The notes: generated by a model not told the origin, from the letters alone. Shown: positions 26,527 to 35,414, counted from the stretch's first letter. The stretch is DNA of 64,000 bases from Oscillospiraceae bacterium (GCA_028720105.1 JAQYLI010000012.1:1-64000); one strand, 5' to 3'. A program made the numbers and translations.

Positions 26527-26555
26527 ATTGTACCACCTGCGGGCAGATATGTCAA
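26527..26555 (-). promoter_or_regulatory. Promoter of the surface-protein gene
   Basis: Minus-strand TTGACA (26550-26555), 17-bp spacer and TACAAT (26527-26532). Only one base differs from consensus. The remaining gap to 26766 is AT-rich and shows no gene. Confidence 0.85.
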
Positions 26556-26766
26556 TGTACATAAACGACAAATTTAAATGACTCTTTTTATCCTTTATGC
26601 ACACTTTTTGCCCAAAAACCTCGTTTTCGGAAGACTTTTGGCGTTCCGTCCATTCGTAGTCTTTGTGGTATGCTATAACTATACAGCATTTTGAATTTAA
26701 TTTCAATTGATTTTATGCACAAATTTTCACTTGATTTTCGCGTGCTTTTTGTAAATCAGTCATTTA

Positions 26767-27687
26767 TCAGAAATTAAGATACCCGTAATCCAGCGCGTTC
26801 ATCATAATCTGATATCTGAGTGCGTCCTTCTTTTCGGGCTTCGCAAGATACTGGACCATCTGTTCGCAGAGCACCATAAGATTTGAAGCCCTGCCCTCTA
26901 TTTTGAAGTTCTCGAAGCCCATCTGTGCATATTTTCCGAAAACGTCGTCGGGAGCCATCTCAAGCTTTGTGGGCGTTCCCTCAAAGGGGTCGAAGGTCCT
27001 GTATTTACATTCCCATTCGGTTATTCCCGAAGCTCTGAACTCCTGCGGAGTCATTTTCCTAATCTCGTTTATCCTTATCTGAACATCGCCAATATATTTG
27101 TAATGCTCCGCTCTTCTCGGACAGTTGGGAACACAGTGAGCGTTAATGAGCAGTTCGCAGCGCTTTCTCTCTTCGGGAGTAAGCTTTTCAAGGGTCTCAA
27201 AATCATTGTTGAAATTGTAGTCAAGGACAACAAGGCTGTAGGGCTTTGCAAGCTCCGCCTTCACCTCCTCAATGCTGCGTATGCATTTGCAGGTGGAGGA
27301 AGTTATCTTCATATTCGGGTGGGTCTTTCTGATGTATTCCTCCAGAATGGGCGAATACACTATAACCTCGTTCATACCGTTGTCCGCCATATTAAGAAGC
27401 TCGTTGCAGTCCTTGTCCTCAAGATCCGCCTCGGTGATCGAGGGGTTTGTGAATGTAAATCTGTAGGGTATGCCTCTTGAATTATACCCGTCAAGTATCG
27501 CCTTTTCCCTGTCGGGATAATAGGGACCGAGTATCATTCTTCCGCCGTTCCATTTCACCGCGGGGCTGCCGAAAAACGAAGCTATCTTAAAATCTCTGAA
27601 ATATTCGGGCTTTTCTCTCAGCATATCCGCAAGCGTAATATTAAGGCTCACCGATTTGGTGGATTCCGCAATATGAAATTTTATCAT
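26767..27687 (-). CDS. U32-peptidase-like TIM-barrel protein, paralogue B, four conserved cysteines
   Basis: A 306-aa protein of unknown function and full-length homologue of the protein at 4715-5632. It contains WNGGR, RGIPYRFTFTNP, ITSSTCK, YSLVVLDYNFNN, CVPNCPRRAEHY and the U32-family mark NFKIEGR. The cysteines at 133, 185, 189 and 227 align with those of paralogue A. The ATG at 27687 has AAAGGA 8 nt upstream; an in-frame start at 27729 would overlap tatD. It begins 17 bp after tatD and probably ends that operon. The U32 family includes proteases, RNA-modifying enzymes and Fe-S hydroxylase subunits, so activity should not be assumed. Confidence 0.78.
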   Translation of the reverse strand: MIKFHIAESTKSVSLNITLADMLREKPEYFRDFKIASFFGSPAVKWNGGRMILGPYYPDREKAILDGYNSRGIPYRFTFTNPSITEADLEDKDCNELLNMADNGMNEVIVYSPILEEYIRKTHPNMKITSSTCKCIRSIEEVKAELAKPYSLVVLDYNFNNDFETLEKLTPEERKRCELLINAHCVPNCPRRAEHYKYIGDVQIRINEIRKMTPQEFRASGITEWECKYRTFDPFEGTPTKLEMAPDDVFGKYAQMGFENFKIEGRASNLMVLCEQMVQYLAKPEKKDALRYQIMMNALDYGYLNF

Positions 27688-27703
27688 TATATTTTTCCTT
27701 TCA

Positions 27704-28456
27704 TCAGATATTAAAAAGCCTCTCGGCATTTTCCGCCGTAATTTCCGCCATTTCCTCGGGAGACAGCCCCTTCACAGCCGCCATAGCCGCAATGGTATCG
27801 GGGAGATATCCGCTGAAATTCCGCTTTCCCCTGTTAGGCTCGGGAGCCATATAGGGACAGTCGGTCTCGGCAAGGAGCCTGTCACACGGAATGACCTCAA
27901 GGGCTTTCAGAGCCTTTTTGGCATTTTTAAACGTGACCACTCCCGTAAAGCCCACGAACATACCCATTTCCACTATCTCCCGAGCTATCTCGGCAGATCC
28001 CGAAAAGCAGTGCATAACGCCCCTCGGACGATATTTTCGCAGGATATCCATAGTGTCTTCCCAAGCGTCACGGGAATGGATAATCACGGGCATATGAAGC
28101 TCTGCCGCAAGTTTGAGCTGCTCCTCGAAAGCCCGTTTCTGAACTTCTCTGCTGTGATTTTCATAATGGTAATCAAGCCCAATCTCACCCACAGCCACAG
28201 CCTTTTCCCTGCCGCATAGCTGCCGTATCTCGTCAATGTGACCTATCTCGTCCGCCGAGTCGGGGTGAAGCCCCACAGCAGCATATATCCCGGGGTATTT
28301 TTCCGCAAGGGCAAGGGAAGAATAAGAGCTTTTCACCGAGCAGCCCACATTTATGAGTTTGCATATATCCCCCGAAAACAAGCCGTCAAGCAGCTCGTAT
28401 CGGTCATTATCAAATGCGCTGTCATCGTAATGAGCGTGAGAGTCGATTATCCTCAT
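27704..28456 (-). CDS. tatD: TatD-family metal-dependent hydrolase
   Basis: This 250-aa amidohydrolase-fold protein is probably a 3'-5' exonuclease or DNase. Metal ligands are visible as His7 and His9 (DSHAHYDD), Glu in GEIGLDYH, His in VIIHSRDA, His in MHCFSGS, and Asp in ETDCPYMAPEP. Length is normal. It overlaps the flavin reductase gene upstream by 4 bp and leads into the U32-like gene. Confidence 0.95.
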   Translation of the reverse strand: MRIIDSHAHYDDSAFDNDRYELLDGLFSGDICKLINVGCSVKSSYSSLALAEKYPGIYAAVGLHPDSADEIGHIDEIRQLCGREKAVAVGEIGLDYHYENHSREVQKRAFEEQLKLAAELHMPVIIHSRDAWEDTMDILRKYRPRGVMHCFSGSAEIAREIVEMGMFVGFTGVVTFKNAKKALKALEVIPCDRLLAETDCPYMAPEPNRGKRNFSGYLPDTIAAMAAVKGLSPEEMAEITAENAERLFNI

Positions 28457-29028
28457 TTTCCCGCTCCTTTCTTACGGACAGAAAAGCCGAAATCCCCAAG
28501 CTTGCGCCCCAGAGCAAAATATTCCCCGTGAGCATAAGCCATAAGCCCCGCCTGCTGGAGATTTATCTTGCCCTTGCTGTCAATATACCTCTCGTCCGCC
28601 GTCACACCCGTAATGTCCGCAATGAACATAGTGTGGCTCCCAAGCTCCTCATAGCTTCTCACTTTGCACTCAAGAGCCAAGGGAGACGCAAGTATAACGG
28701 GACAGGAAACAGTCTCCCCCCGAACAGTCTCAAAGCCGCATTTGGCGAATTTGTCTAATTTGCTACCGCTTTTCATTCCGCAGAAGTCAACCTCTTTCGC
28801 CATTTTGGAGGTGGTGAGATTTATGACAAACTCCCTCGTCTCCATAATTATTCCGTGGGAATACCTCTCGGGACGTATAGACACATATGCCATAGGCGGA
28901 CGTGTATTCACAATGCCCGTCCAGGCGGCGGTGAGAACATTCCTCTTCCCGTCCTCGCTGCCGCAGGTCACAAGAGCCGCAGGAACGGGAGCAACAAGTG
29001 CCCCGCCATTGAAGAACTTCCTGCCCAT
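28453..29028 (-). CDS. Flavin reductase-like FMN-binding protein
   Basis: A 191-aa protein of the flavin reductase-like split-barrel family. It has an N-terminal PVPAALVTCGSEDGKRNVLTAAWTG strand block, then PPMAYVSIRPERYSHG and EFVINLTT, and DFCGMKSGSKLDKF. Such proteins bind FMN and reduce it or act as oxidoreductase partners; the electron acceptor here is unknown. It lies 1 bp after aroE and overlaps tatD by 4 bp. Confidence 0.9.
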   Translation of the reverse strand: MGRKFFNGGALVAPVPAALVTCGSEDGKRNVLTAAWTGIVNTRPPMAYVSIRPERYSHGIIMETREFVINLTTSKMAKEVDFCGMKSGSKLDKFAKCGFETVRGETVSCPVILASPLALECKVRSYEELGSHTMFIADITGVTADERYIDSKGKINLQQAGLMAYAHGEYFALGRKLGDFGFSVRKKGAGK

Positions 29029-29029
29029 A

Positions 29030-29869
29030 TTATTCCTTTTCCACCATCAGCTTATGCATATCGGAAATAAGCTTTGCAATGTCGCTGTCACTATATTTTG
29101 CGCCGCTCCATATCTCATGAGCCACCACAGCCTGCCAAACAAGCATAGCCATACCGCCGCAGGTCTTTATGCCATAATTTTCGGCAGTCTGCATAAGCTT
29201 TGTCCGCTCGGGATTGTATATAACGTCAAAAACAAAGCCGCAGTTCTTGATAACTTCCTCGGAAACGGGACAGTTCTCCACCTTGGGGAACATTCCCACA
29301 GGAGAAGCGTTTATGAGCAGGTCGAATTTTCCGCTTATCTCATTCGGGTGGACCACCTTTATATCATCGGAGAAACCGTTAGCTCTCGCATATTCCTTAA
29401 CAGGCTCCACAGTGTCCTCAAAGCCCTCGGGAACGGAAACAGTAAGCTCAGCCCCGTGCCGCACAGCCTCAATAGCGATCATTCTGCCCACGCCGCCGCA
29501 GCCGCACTGCAGCACCTTTCCGTCAAGTCTTGCCCCGGCTGCCTCAAGGGAGCGCAGGAAACCGTCGCAGTCGGTGTTGTAGCCGATGTATTTTCCGTCT
29601 TTTTTCACAACGCAGTTAACGGAATTGTATCTCTTAGCCGAGTCCGCAAGCTCGTCAATGTACTTGATTATCTCAACCTTGTGGGGAATGGTGATGTTAA
29701 ATCCGTCAAGAGCCAGAACATCGGAAATTTTGCCCTCAAGCTCCTCGGGGGAATATTCCTTTAATTTGTAATCAAAATCGGAAACGCCCTCAAGCTCAAA
29801 AAGTCTCTGATGAATTGGAGGAGACATAGTGTGTTTAAGAGGAAATCCCAACAGACCGTAATGCTTCAT
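29030..29869 (-). CDS. aroE: Shikimate dehydrogenase
   Basis: This 279-aa enzyme performs NADPH-dependent reduction of 3-dehydroshikimate in aromatic amino-acid synthesis. Visible features are the shikimate-binding start GFPLKHTMSPPIH, the catalytic Lys in TIPHK, the Asp in NTDCDGF, and the nucleotide-binding glycine motif CGCGGVGRM. The first of the two usual shikimate-binding serines is Thr here, a conservative change. It heads a group with the flavin reductase, tatD and U32-like genes. Confidence 0.95.
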   Translation of the reverse strand: MKHYGLLGFPLKHTMSPPIHQRLFELEGVSDFDYKLKEYSPEELEGKISDVLALDGFNITIPHKVEIIKYIDELADSAKRYNSVNCVVKKDGKYIGYNTDCDGFLRSLEAAGARLDGKVLQCGCGGVGRMIAIEAVRHGAELTVSVPEGFEDTVEPVKEYARANGFSDDIKVVHPNEISGKFDLLINASPVGMFPKVENCPVSEEVIKNCGFVFDVIYNPERTKLMQTAENYGIKTCGGMAMLVWQAVVAHEIWSGAKYSDSDIAKLISDMHKLMVEKE

Positions 29870-29943
29870 ATTTTTTCGATCCTTTCATTCAGCGAAATAC
29901 TATATATAATAGTATAGCTGTATATTTTTACTATATATGGTAT

Positions 29944-30864
29944 TTATCCGACAGTTTTCGCCAGGCTCTCAGCGTCCTGCACATTGTAGATATCAACGCC
30001 CTTGAGAGTTTTCTTCACCAGACCCGCCAGCACCTTGTTGGGACCGCACTCAATAAATGTGTCATATCCCATTTCGCTTAAAGCTGCAAGCTCGTCCGTA
30101 AATCTTACGGGAGAAACGATGTGCTTTGCAAGTCTGCCCGGCATATCGGAAATATCCTCAAGCACCCCGCCCGTAATGTTGGAGAACATCTTTATCTTAG
30201 GCTCGGAAAATACGATTTTCTCCGCTGCAGGCTTGAACTCGTCAGCCGCACTCTGCATAAGCTTGGAGTGGAATGCACTAGCCACATTCAGCTTAACAGC
30301 CCTTGCGCCCATAGCCGCCAGAGTATCAGCCGCCGCCTTTGCAGCCTCCTCCTCGCCTGCAATTACCGTCTGAACGGAGGAATTGTAGTTTACGGGAAGA
30401 ACATAGCCCTCAGTCTCGGAGCATACCTTTTCAATTTCCTCCACGCTCTTGCCGATAATGGCGTACATAGCACCCTTGTTTGCTTCGGCAGCCTTCTGCA
30501 TAGCCTCGCTCCTTGCCTTGATGAGCCTGAAGCCGTCGGCACGCGAGACCATTCCCGTGTAAACCATAGCCGCATACTCGCCCAGAGAATGACCCGCTGC
30601 CGCAGAAGCGGTAATCCCGTTTATTTTAAGAGCCTCGGCAGCGCAAAGGGACACCGCCATAATAGCAGGCTGAGAAACCACCGTTTTACCCAGCTCCTCC
30701 TCGGGCGCATTTGCGCACTTGTCAAAAAGGTCGAAGCCTAAAATTTCGCTTGCCTCGTCAAAAATCTCTTTAAGCTGGGGATATTTCTCCACCAGAGAAA
30801 CTCCCATTCCCGCATACTGAGAACCCTGTCCCGAAAATAAAAATACTGTTTTTTCCGCTGTCAT
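29944..30864 (-). CDS. fabD: Malonyl-CoA:ACP transacylase
   Basis: A 306-aa enzyme that loads malonyl units onto ACP for fatty-acid synthesis. Counted from the ATG at 30864, it has GQGSQ near the start, nucleophile Ser93 (GHSLGEY), Arg118 and His199 (SAFHSKLM). A TTG at 30870 is in frame but only 2 nt from GGAGG; the ATG lies 8 nt away and is preferred. fabD normally sits inside the fab operon, but here it is divergent from fabH across a 335-bp intergenic region. Confidence 0.95.
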   Translation of the reverse strand: MTAEKTVFLFSGQGSQYAGMGVSLVEKYPQLKEIFDEASEILGFDLFDKCANAPEEELGKTVVSQPAIMAVSLCAAEALKINGITASAAAGHSLGEYAAMVYTGMVSRADGFRLIKARSEAMQKAAEANKGAMYAIIGKSVEEIEKVCSETEGYVLPVNYNSSVQTVIAGEEEAAKAAADTLAAMGARAVKLNVASAFHSKLMQSAADEFKPAAEKIVFSEPKIKMFSNITGGVLEDISDMPGRLAKHIVSPVRFTDELAALSEMGYDTFIECGPNKVLAGLVKKTLKGVDIYNVQDAESLAKTVG

Positions 30865-31026
30865 CTGCAAAACCTCCGAAAAATTTTAATGATATCACAA
30901 TAAGTATTATTATAATATAATTTTACACTTTGTATAGAAATTGCCGATAATAACAAATTTCGAGTCAATTCTTTGTATCACTTGAACATTCATCAGTAAA
31001 TTTTTTCAAAATTACCAAAATATCAG

Positions 31027-31056
31027 TTGACAAGAGCCGTTAAAATATATTACAAT
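31027..31056 (+). promoter_or_regulatory. Promoter of the fatty-acid synthesis operon
   Basis: TTGACA (31027-31032) and TACAAT (31051-31056) with an 18-bp spacer point to fabH. The leader is about 145 nt. The rest of the 30871-31205 gap is AT-rich; a TATAAT-like sequence near 30911-30916 on the minus strand may serve fabD, with no clear -35. Confidence 0.65.
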
Positions 31057-31071
31057 ATATAATGTATTGTA
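31051..31071. promoter_or_regulatory. Candidate operator over the fab operon start site
   Basis: A palindrome TACAATA-N7-TATTGTA (31051-31057 and 31065-31071) covers the -10 box and the predicted start of the fab operon. The position is right for a repressor sensing lipid precursors. The sequence does not match the FapR or FabT sites I remember, so the regulator is unidentified. Confidence 0.5.
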
Positions 31072-31075
31072 CTGT

Positions 31076-31098
31076 GTGTGGGGGCAATTCCGCCACAC
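31076..31098 (+). other. Leader hairpin of the fab operon
   Basis: GTGTGG (31076-31081) pairs with CCACAC (31093-31098) about 14 nt after the predicted start. No T tract follows, so a stabilising or regulatory role is more likely than termination. Confidence 0.4.
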
Positions 31099-31205
31099 TA
31101 ATTATAATAACACATTTTCTCGTAAATTACAATAGTATAACGCCCGGAAAATCAAACTTTCCCGATTTTACGGACGAATGACCCGAAAGGATTGATAAAA
31201 GTCAG

Positions 31206-32204
31206 ATGAGCGGAATAAATATTGTGTCAACAGGCGGCTACGCTCCCCTGCTTGCAGTAACAAATGACGATATGGCGAAGATCGTGGAGACCAATGACGA
31301 GTGGATCAGAACACGAACAGGCATCAGCCAGAGAAGAATGTCCAACTGCGAGCCAACCTGGTATATGGGAGCAATGGCTTCAAAGCAGGCGATAGAGAGA
31401 GCAGGGATAGACCCAAAGGATATCGGTCTTATAATCTCCTCCACCATCACCAACGATTTTGTGACCCCCTCCGCCTCCTGCCTTATCCAGCGTGAGATCG
31501 GCGCGGTAAATGCGGCGGCATTTGATCTGGGAGCTGCCTGCTCGGGCTTTGTGTATGCGGTAGATACCGCCTGCCGCTTCCTTGCAACGGACGATAACCT
31601 TAAATATGTGCTTGTGTCCGCCAACGAGAACCTTTCCTATATAACAAACTTTGCCGACCGTTCCTCCTGCGTGCTTTTCGGAGACGGAGCGGCAGCTGTG
31701 ATACTCGAAAGATCGGACAAGCTTTTCACAAGCTGGCTTGGAGCTGACGGAACGGGAGCAAAGTTCCTCTATGCCAAGAACCAGTATCCCCACAGTCCCT
31801 TCACCACCGATGAGCATTTCACCGTTGACGACGAGACCGACCCTGCCGTTGACCACAGACTTCTTATACAGGACGGCAAGGAAGTGTACAAGTTTGCCAC
31901 AAAGGCACTCCCCACCGCCGCAAAGAACGCAGCGGACAAGATAAGCCTTGACGTATCGGATATCGACCTTTTCATTCCCCACCAGGCAAATATCAGAATT
32001 ATCGAGACCGCCGCAAAAAATCTGGGCGTTTCAATGGATAAATTCTTTACTAATATTGATATGCACGGCAACACCTCCAGCGCCTCCATTCCCATCGCCC
32101 TCAATGAAGCCGTTGAAAAGGGCGTGCTGAAGCGCGGAATGAAGGTATGTCTCGTAGGCTTCGGCGCAGGACTGACACTCGGCTCGGTAATAATCGAGTA
32201 TTGA
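31206..32204 (+). CDS. fabH: Beta-ketoacyl-ACP synthase III
   Basis: This 332-aa condensing enzyme starts fatty-acid chains from an acyl-CoA primer and malonyl-ACP. The catalytic triad is Cys112 (GAACSGFVY), His259 (FIPHQAN) and Asn289 (HGNTSSAS). The C-terminal GFGAGLTLGSVIIEY is typical. It is the first gene of the operon; AAAGGA precedes the ATG. Confidence 0.97.
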   Translation: MSGINIVSTGGYAPLLAVTNDDMAKIVETNDEWIRTRTGISQRRMSNCEPTWYMGAMASKQAIERAGIDPKDIGLIISSTITNDFVTPSASCLIQREIGAVNAAAFDLGAACSGFVYAVDTACRFLATDDNLKYVLVSANENLSYITNFADRSSCVLFGDGAAAVILERSDKLFTSWLGADGTGAKFLYAKNQYPHSPFTTDEHFTVDDETDPAVDHRLLIQDGKEVYKFATKALPTAAKNAADKISLDVSDIDLFIPHQANIRIIETAAKNLGVSMDKFFTNIDMHGNTSSASIPIALNEAVEKGVLKRGMKVCLVGFGAGLTLGSVIIEY

Positions 32205-32217
32205 TAAAGGAAAGCGT

Positions 32218-32367
32218 ATGAACGGCATATACTACACTCGATTTGCGGACGTTGTAGACGAACCTGCAATGAACGATTCGGGATCTCTCCTCCCCATAAT
32301 TCTTGTTATTGGAGTTATAACCGCCGCAGTTTTGCTGATACGGCATTTTAAAGGAAAGAAGAAATAA
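32218..32367 (+). CDS. Small single-pass membrane protein (49 aa) in the fab operon
   Basis: An ATG at 32218 with AAAGGAAAG about 4-10 nt upstream opens a 49-codon frame ending TAA at 32365-32367. The product has about 22 polar residues (MNGIYYTRFADVVDEPAMND), one hydrophobic helix (LLPIILVIGVITAAVLLI) and a basic end (RHFKGKKK), so it is predicted N-out, C-in. It fills the 184-bp gap between fabH and fabK on the operon strand. No homologue is recognised. The start, ribosome binding site and tidy topology support a real gene. Confidence 0.6.
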   Translation: MNGIYYTRFADVVDEPAMNDSGSLLPIILVIGVITAAVLLIRHFKGKKK

Positions 32368-32388
32368 ACTCAGAAAGGAACCTCGCAT

Positions 32389-33318
32389 ATGAAAAACAGA
32401 GTGACCGAGCTTCTCGGAATTGAAAAGCCCATAATCCAGGGCGGTATGGCTTGGATAGCAGAAAGCAAGCTTGCCTCCGCAGTATCGAACGCAGGCGGCG
32501 CAGGCATAATCGCAGGCGGAAGTGCGCCCATTGACTACCTCAGAAGCGAGATAAGAAAGTGCAAGGAGCTTACAGACAAGCCCTTCGGCGTGAACATTAT
32601 GCTTATGTCCCCCAACGCAGAGGAGCTTGCAAAGCTTGTAATTGAGGAGGGCGTATCCTTCGTCACCACAGGCGCAGGAAACCCCGGACAGTACATCGCA
32701 GCCTGGAAAGAAGCAGGCATCAAGGTAATCCCCGTAGTACCCTCCGTAGCCCTTGCAAAAAGACTTGAGCGCATCGGCGCAGACGCAGTTATCGCAGAAG
32801 GCACCGAGTCCGGCGGACATATCGGTCAGAACACCACAATGTGTCTTGTTCCCCAGGTGGTTGACGCTGTGAGCGTACCCGTAATCGCCGCAGGCGGAAT
32901 TGCAGACGGAAGAGGAATAGCAGCCTCCTTTATGCTGGGCGCAGAGGGAGTTCAGATAGGCACACGCTTCCTTGCCTCCGAGGAGTGTCAGATACACGAG
33001 AACTACAAGAACGCCGTTATCAAGGCAAAGGACACCGACAACGCCATCACAGGCTTCTATTCGGGAAGTCCCTGCCGCTGCATAAAGAGCAAGTACACAA
33101 AGCAGCTCCAGGATATGGAAAAGAGAGCCGCTCCCCCCGAGGATTTTGAGGCACTCACCGTAGGCTCCCTCAGAAAAGCAGTAGTTGACGGCAACACCGA
33201 CGAAGGCTCAATGCTCTGCGGACTCATCGCAGGAATGATAAACGAGGTAAAGCCCGTAAAGCAGATAATGGACGAGCTTTCCGAGCAGGCAGGCAAGCTG
33301 CTTGGCGTAGATTTCTGA
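32389..33318 (+). CDS. fabK: FMN-dependent enoyl-ACP reductase II
   Basis: A 309-aa flavoprotein of the FabK/nitronate monooxygenase family. Visible are the N-terminal IIQGGMAWIAESKLASAVSNAGG, the GTESGGHIG active-site loop with its His, and the FMN-phosphate region VIAAGGIADGRGIAA. Nitronate monooxygenases look similar. The position inside a complete fab operon with no fabI in the window makes enoyl-ACP reductase the better call. Confidence 0.93.
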   Translation: MKNRVTELLGIEKPIIQGGMAWIAESKLASAVSNAGGAGIIAGGSAPIDYLRSEIRKCKELTDKPFGVNIMLMSPNAEELAKLVIEEGVSFVTTGAGNPGQYIAAWKEAGIKVIPVVPSVALAKRLERIGADAVIAEGTESGGHIGQNTTMCLVPQVVDAVSVPVIAAGGIADGRGIAASFMLGAEGVQIGTRFLASEECQIHENYKNAVIKAKDTDNAITGFYSGSPCRCIKSKYTKQLQDMEKRAAPPEDFEALTVGSLRKAVVDGNTDEGSMLCGLIAGMINEVKPVKQIMDELSEQAGKLLGVDF

Positions 33319-33395
33319 TTGACATACCCATTTTCTGTCAATAAATAAAATATTATCTCTATCATAATAAACCAAATATCCGGAGGAATGAAAAA

Positions 33396-34133
33396 ATGGC
33401 AAAAACAGCTATAATCACAGGCTCGTCACGAGGAATAGGCGCCGCCATTGCTCTGAGACTGGCAAAAGACGGAATGAACATCGCATTCAACGACCTGAAT
33501 ATGACAATGTTTGAAAACAACGACATCGTAGACAAGGTAAGGGCAATGGGAGTAGAAGCGGAAATATTCTGCGCAGACGTATCAAAGCACGACCAGTGCG
33601 AAGCAATGGTAAAGGCAGTCAAGGAGCGTTTCGGCACAATTGATGTCCTGGTAAACAACGCAGGAATCACAAGAGACGGACTTATGGCAAGAATGCCCGA
33701 GGAGCAGTACGATATGGTCATTGCCGTAAATCAGAAGAGCGTGTTCAATATGACCAAATTTGTGGGCAACGTAATGATGCGCCAGAGAAGCGGACATATC
33801 ATCAATCTTGCCTCCGTAGCAGGACTTTACGGCAATCCCGGACAGATAAACTACAGCGCCTCCAAAGCCGCTATAATCGGTATGACAAAGACCGTAGCCA
33901 AGGAGCTTGGCTCAAGAAACATCACCTGCAACGCCGTAGCACCCGGCTTTATCCACACACCTATGACCGACAAGCTCACCGAGGAGCAGAAAGCGGCAAT
34001 GCTGGCACAGATAGCAATGAAGCGTTACGGCGAGCCCGAGGAGATAGCAGGAGTAGTATCCTTCCTCGCCTCCGATGATGCCTCCTATGTAACAGGACAG
34101 GTCATCGAAATTTCCGGCGGCATTTCAATGTAA
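33396..34133 (+). CDS. fabG: 3-oxoacyl-ACP reductase
   Basis: A 245-aa short-chain dehydrogenase that reduces 3-oxoacyl-ACP with NADPH. The cofactor motif is GSSRGIG (9-15), with NNAG at 87-90. The catalytic residues are Ser140, Tyr153 and Lys157 (NYSASKA). The length and the end VTGQVIEISGGISM are typical. GGAGG lies 8 nt before the ATG. Confidence 0.97.
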   Translation: MAKTAIITGSSRGIGAAIALRLAKDGMNIAFNDLNMTMFENNDIVDKVRAMGVEAEIFCADVSKHDQCEAMVKAVKERFGTIDVLVNNAGITRDGLMARMPEEQYDMVIAVNQKSVFNMTKFVGNVMMRQRSGHIINLASVAGLYGNPGQINYSASKAAIIGMTKTVAKELGSRNITCNAVAPGFIHTPMTDKLTEEQKAAMLAQIAMKRYGEPEEIAGVVSFLASDDASYVTGQVIEISGGISM

Positions 34134-34178
34134 CAGCTGCCCGAAGCACGAAAAACCAACCACGAAAGGATCGGATAT

Positions 34179-35414
34179 ATGAGAAGAGTTGCAGTTACAG
34201 GAATGGGAGTAGTCTCCCCCTTAGGAAACTCCCTTGAGGAATTCTGGAGCAATATCAAGGCAAACAAGCTGGGCTTCAGCTTTCTTGACGATATGGTAAG
34301 CGAAGATTTCGAGGTACGTATCGGCGCTCCCGTAAAGGAATTTTCCATTGAAAAATACGTTGACAAAAAAGAAGCCAAAAGGCTTGACAGATTTACCCAG
34401 TTTGCAGTCTATGCAGCCCTTGAGGCAATGGCAGACGCAGGCACCAAGTTTGAGGATATCGACCCCTACAGAGCAGGCGTTATCGCAGGCGTAGGCATAG
34501 GCGGACTTGACCTTACAATGCAGGAATACGCAAAGTACGAGGAAAAAGGTCCCGGAAGAGTATCCGTGTTCTATATCCCCGCAATGATCGCCAATATGGC
34601 GGCAGGCACAATTTCGATGAAGACCAAATTCAAGGGTGCAAACTACTGCACCACCACCGCCTGCGCCTCCTCCACCCACGCAGTGGGCGAAGCATTCAGA
34701 CGTATAAAGGACGGCTATCTTGACGTTTGTATCGCAGGCGGAGCAGAAGCCTGCGTAAACGAGTTTGCCCTTGCAGGCTTTAACAATATGAAAGCCCTCT
34801 CCCGTTCCACCGACCTTGAGAGATGTTCCATTCCCTTTGACGCCGAAAGAAACGGCTTTGTTCTCGGCGAGGGAAGTGGTATGCTCATTCTTGAGGAAAT
34901 GGAGCACGCAAAGGCAAGAGGAGCAAAGATATACGCCGAAATAGCAGGCTACGGCGCAACCTGTGACGCATACCATATGACCTCCCCCGACCCCGCAGGC
35001 GAAGCAGCCGCAGCAGCTATCAGACAGGCATATGAGGAAGCAGGACTTGCCCCCCAGGATATAAACTATATCAACGCCCACGGCACCTCCACACACTTAA
35101 ACGACCTCTGCGAAACAACAGCAATAAAGCTTGCTCTGGGAGAAGCCGCAAAGAAGGTAGTTGTAAACTCCACCAAGTCAATGACAGGTCACCTCTTAGG
35201 AGCAGCAGGCGCAGTAGAAGCCATAGTTACCGCCCTCTCCTGCAAGGAGGACTTTGTGCATAAGACCGTAGGCTTCAAGGTTCCCGACCCCGAGTGCGAC
35301 CTTGACAACTGCACGGACGGCAACAGAAATATGACCGTAAACGCCGCCCTCACCAATAACCTTGGCTTCGGCGGTCATAATGCCACACTTTGCTTCAAGA
35401 AATACGCCGAATAA
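34179..35414 (+). CDS. fabF: Beta-ketoacyl-ACP synthase II
   Basis: This 411-aa elongating condensing enzyme has the Cys-His-His triad Cys162 (TTACASSTHA), His301 (NAHGTSTHLND) and His338 (MTGHLLGAAG). It is placed between fabG and accB as in many Firmicutes. Length is standard. Confidence 0.97.
   Translation: MRRVAVTGMGVVSPLGNSLEEFWSNIKANKLGFSFLDDMVSEDFEVRIGAPVKEFSIEKYVDKKEAKRLDRFTQFAVYAALEAMADAGTKFEDIDPYRAGVIAGVGIGGLDLTMQEYAKYEEKGPGRVSVFYIPAMIANMAAGTISMKTKFKGANYCTTTACASSTHAVGEAFRRIKDGYLDVCIAGGAEACVNEFALAGFNNMKALSRSTDLERCSIPFDAERNGFVLGEGSGMLILEEMEHAKARGAKIYAEIAGYGATCDAYHMTSPDPAGEAAAAAIRQAYEEAGLAPQDINYINAHGTSTHLNDLCETTAIKLALGEAAKKVVVNSTKSMTGHLLGAAGAVEAIVTALSCKEDFVHKTVGFKVPDPECDLDNCTDGNRNMTVNAALTNNLGFGGHNATLCFKKYAE

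Noticed and set aside
32101-32997. A 298-codon minus-strand frame across fabH, the small ORF and fabK
   Set aside because: It is antisense to conserved fab genes; its Cys/Gly-rich composition is typical of a reverse-frame shadow.
34221-35096. A 291-codon minus-strand frame inside fabF
   Set aside because: Fully antisense to an intact FabF with all catalytic residues; no ribosome binding site or domain.
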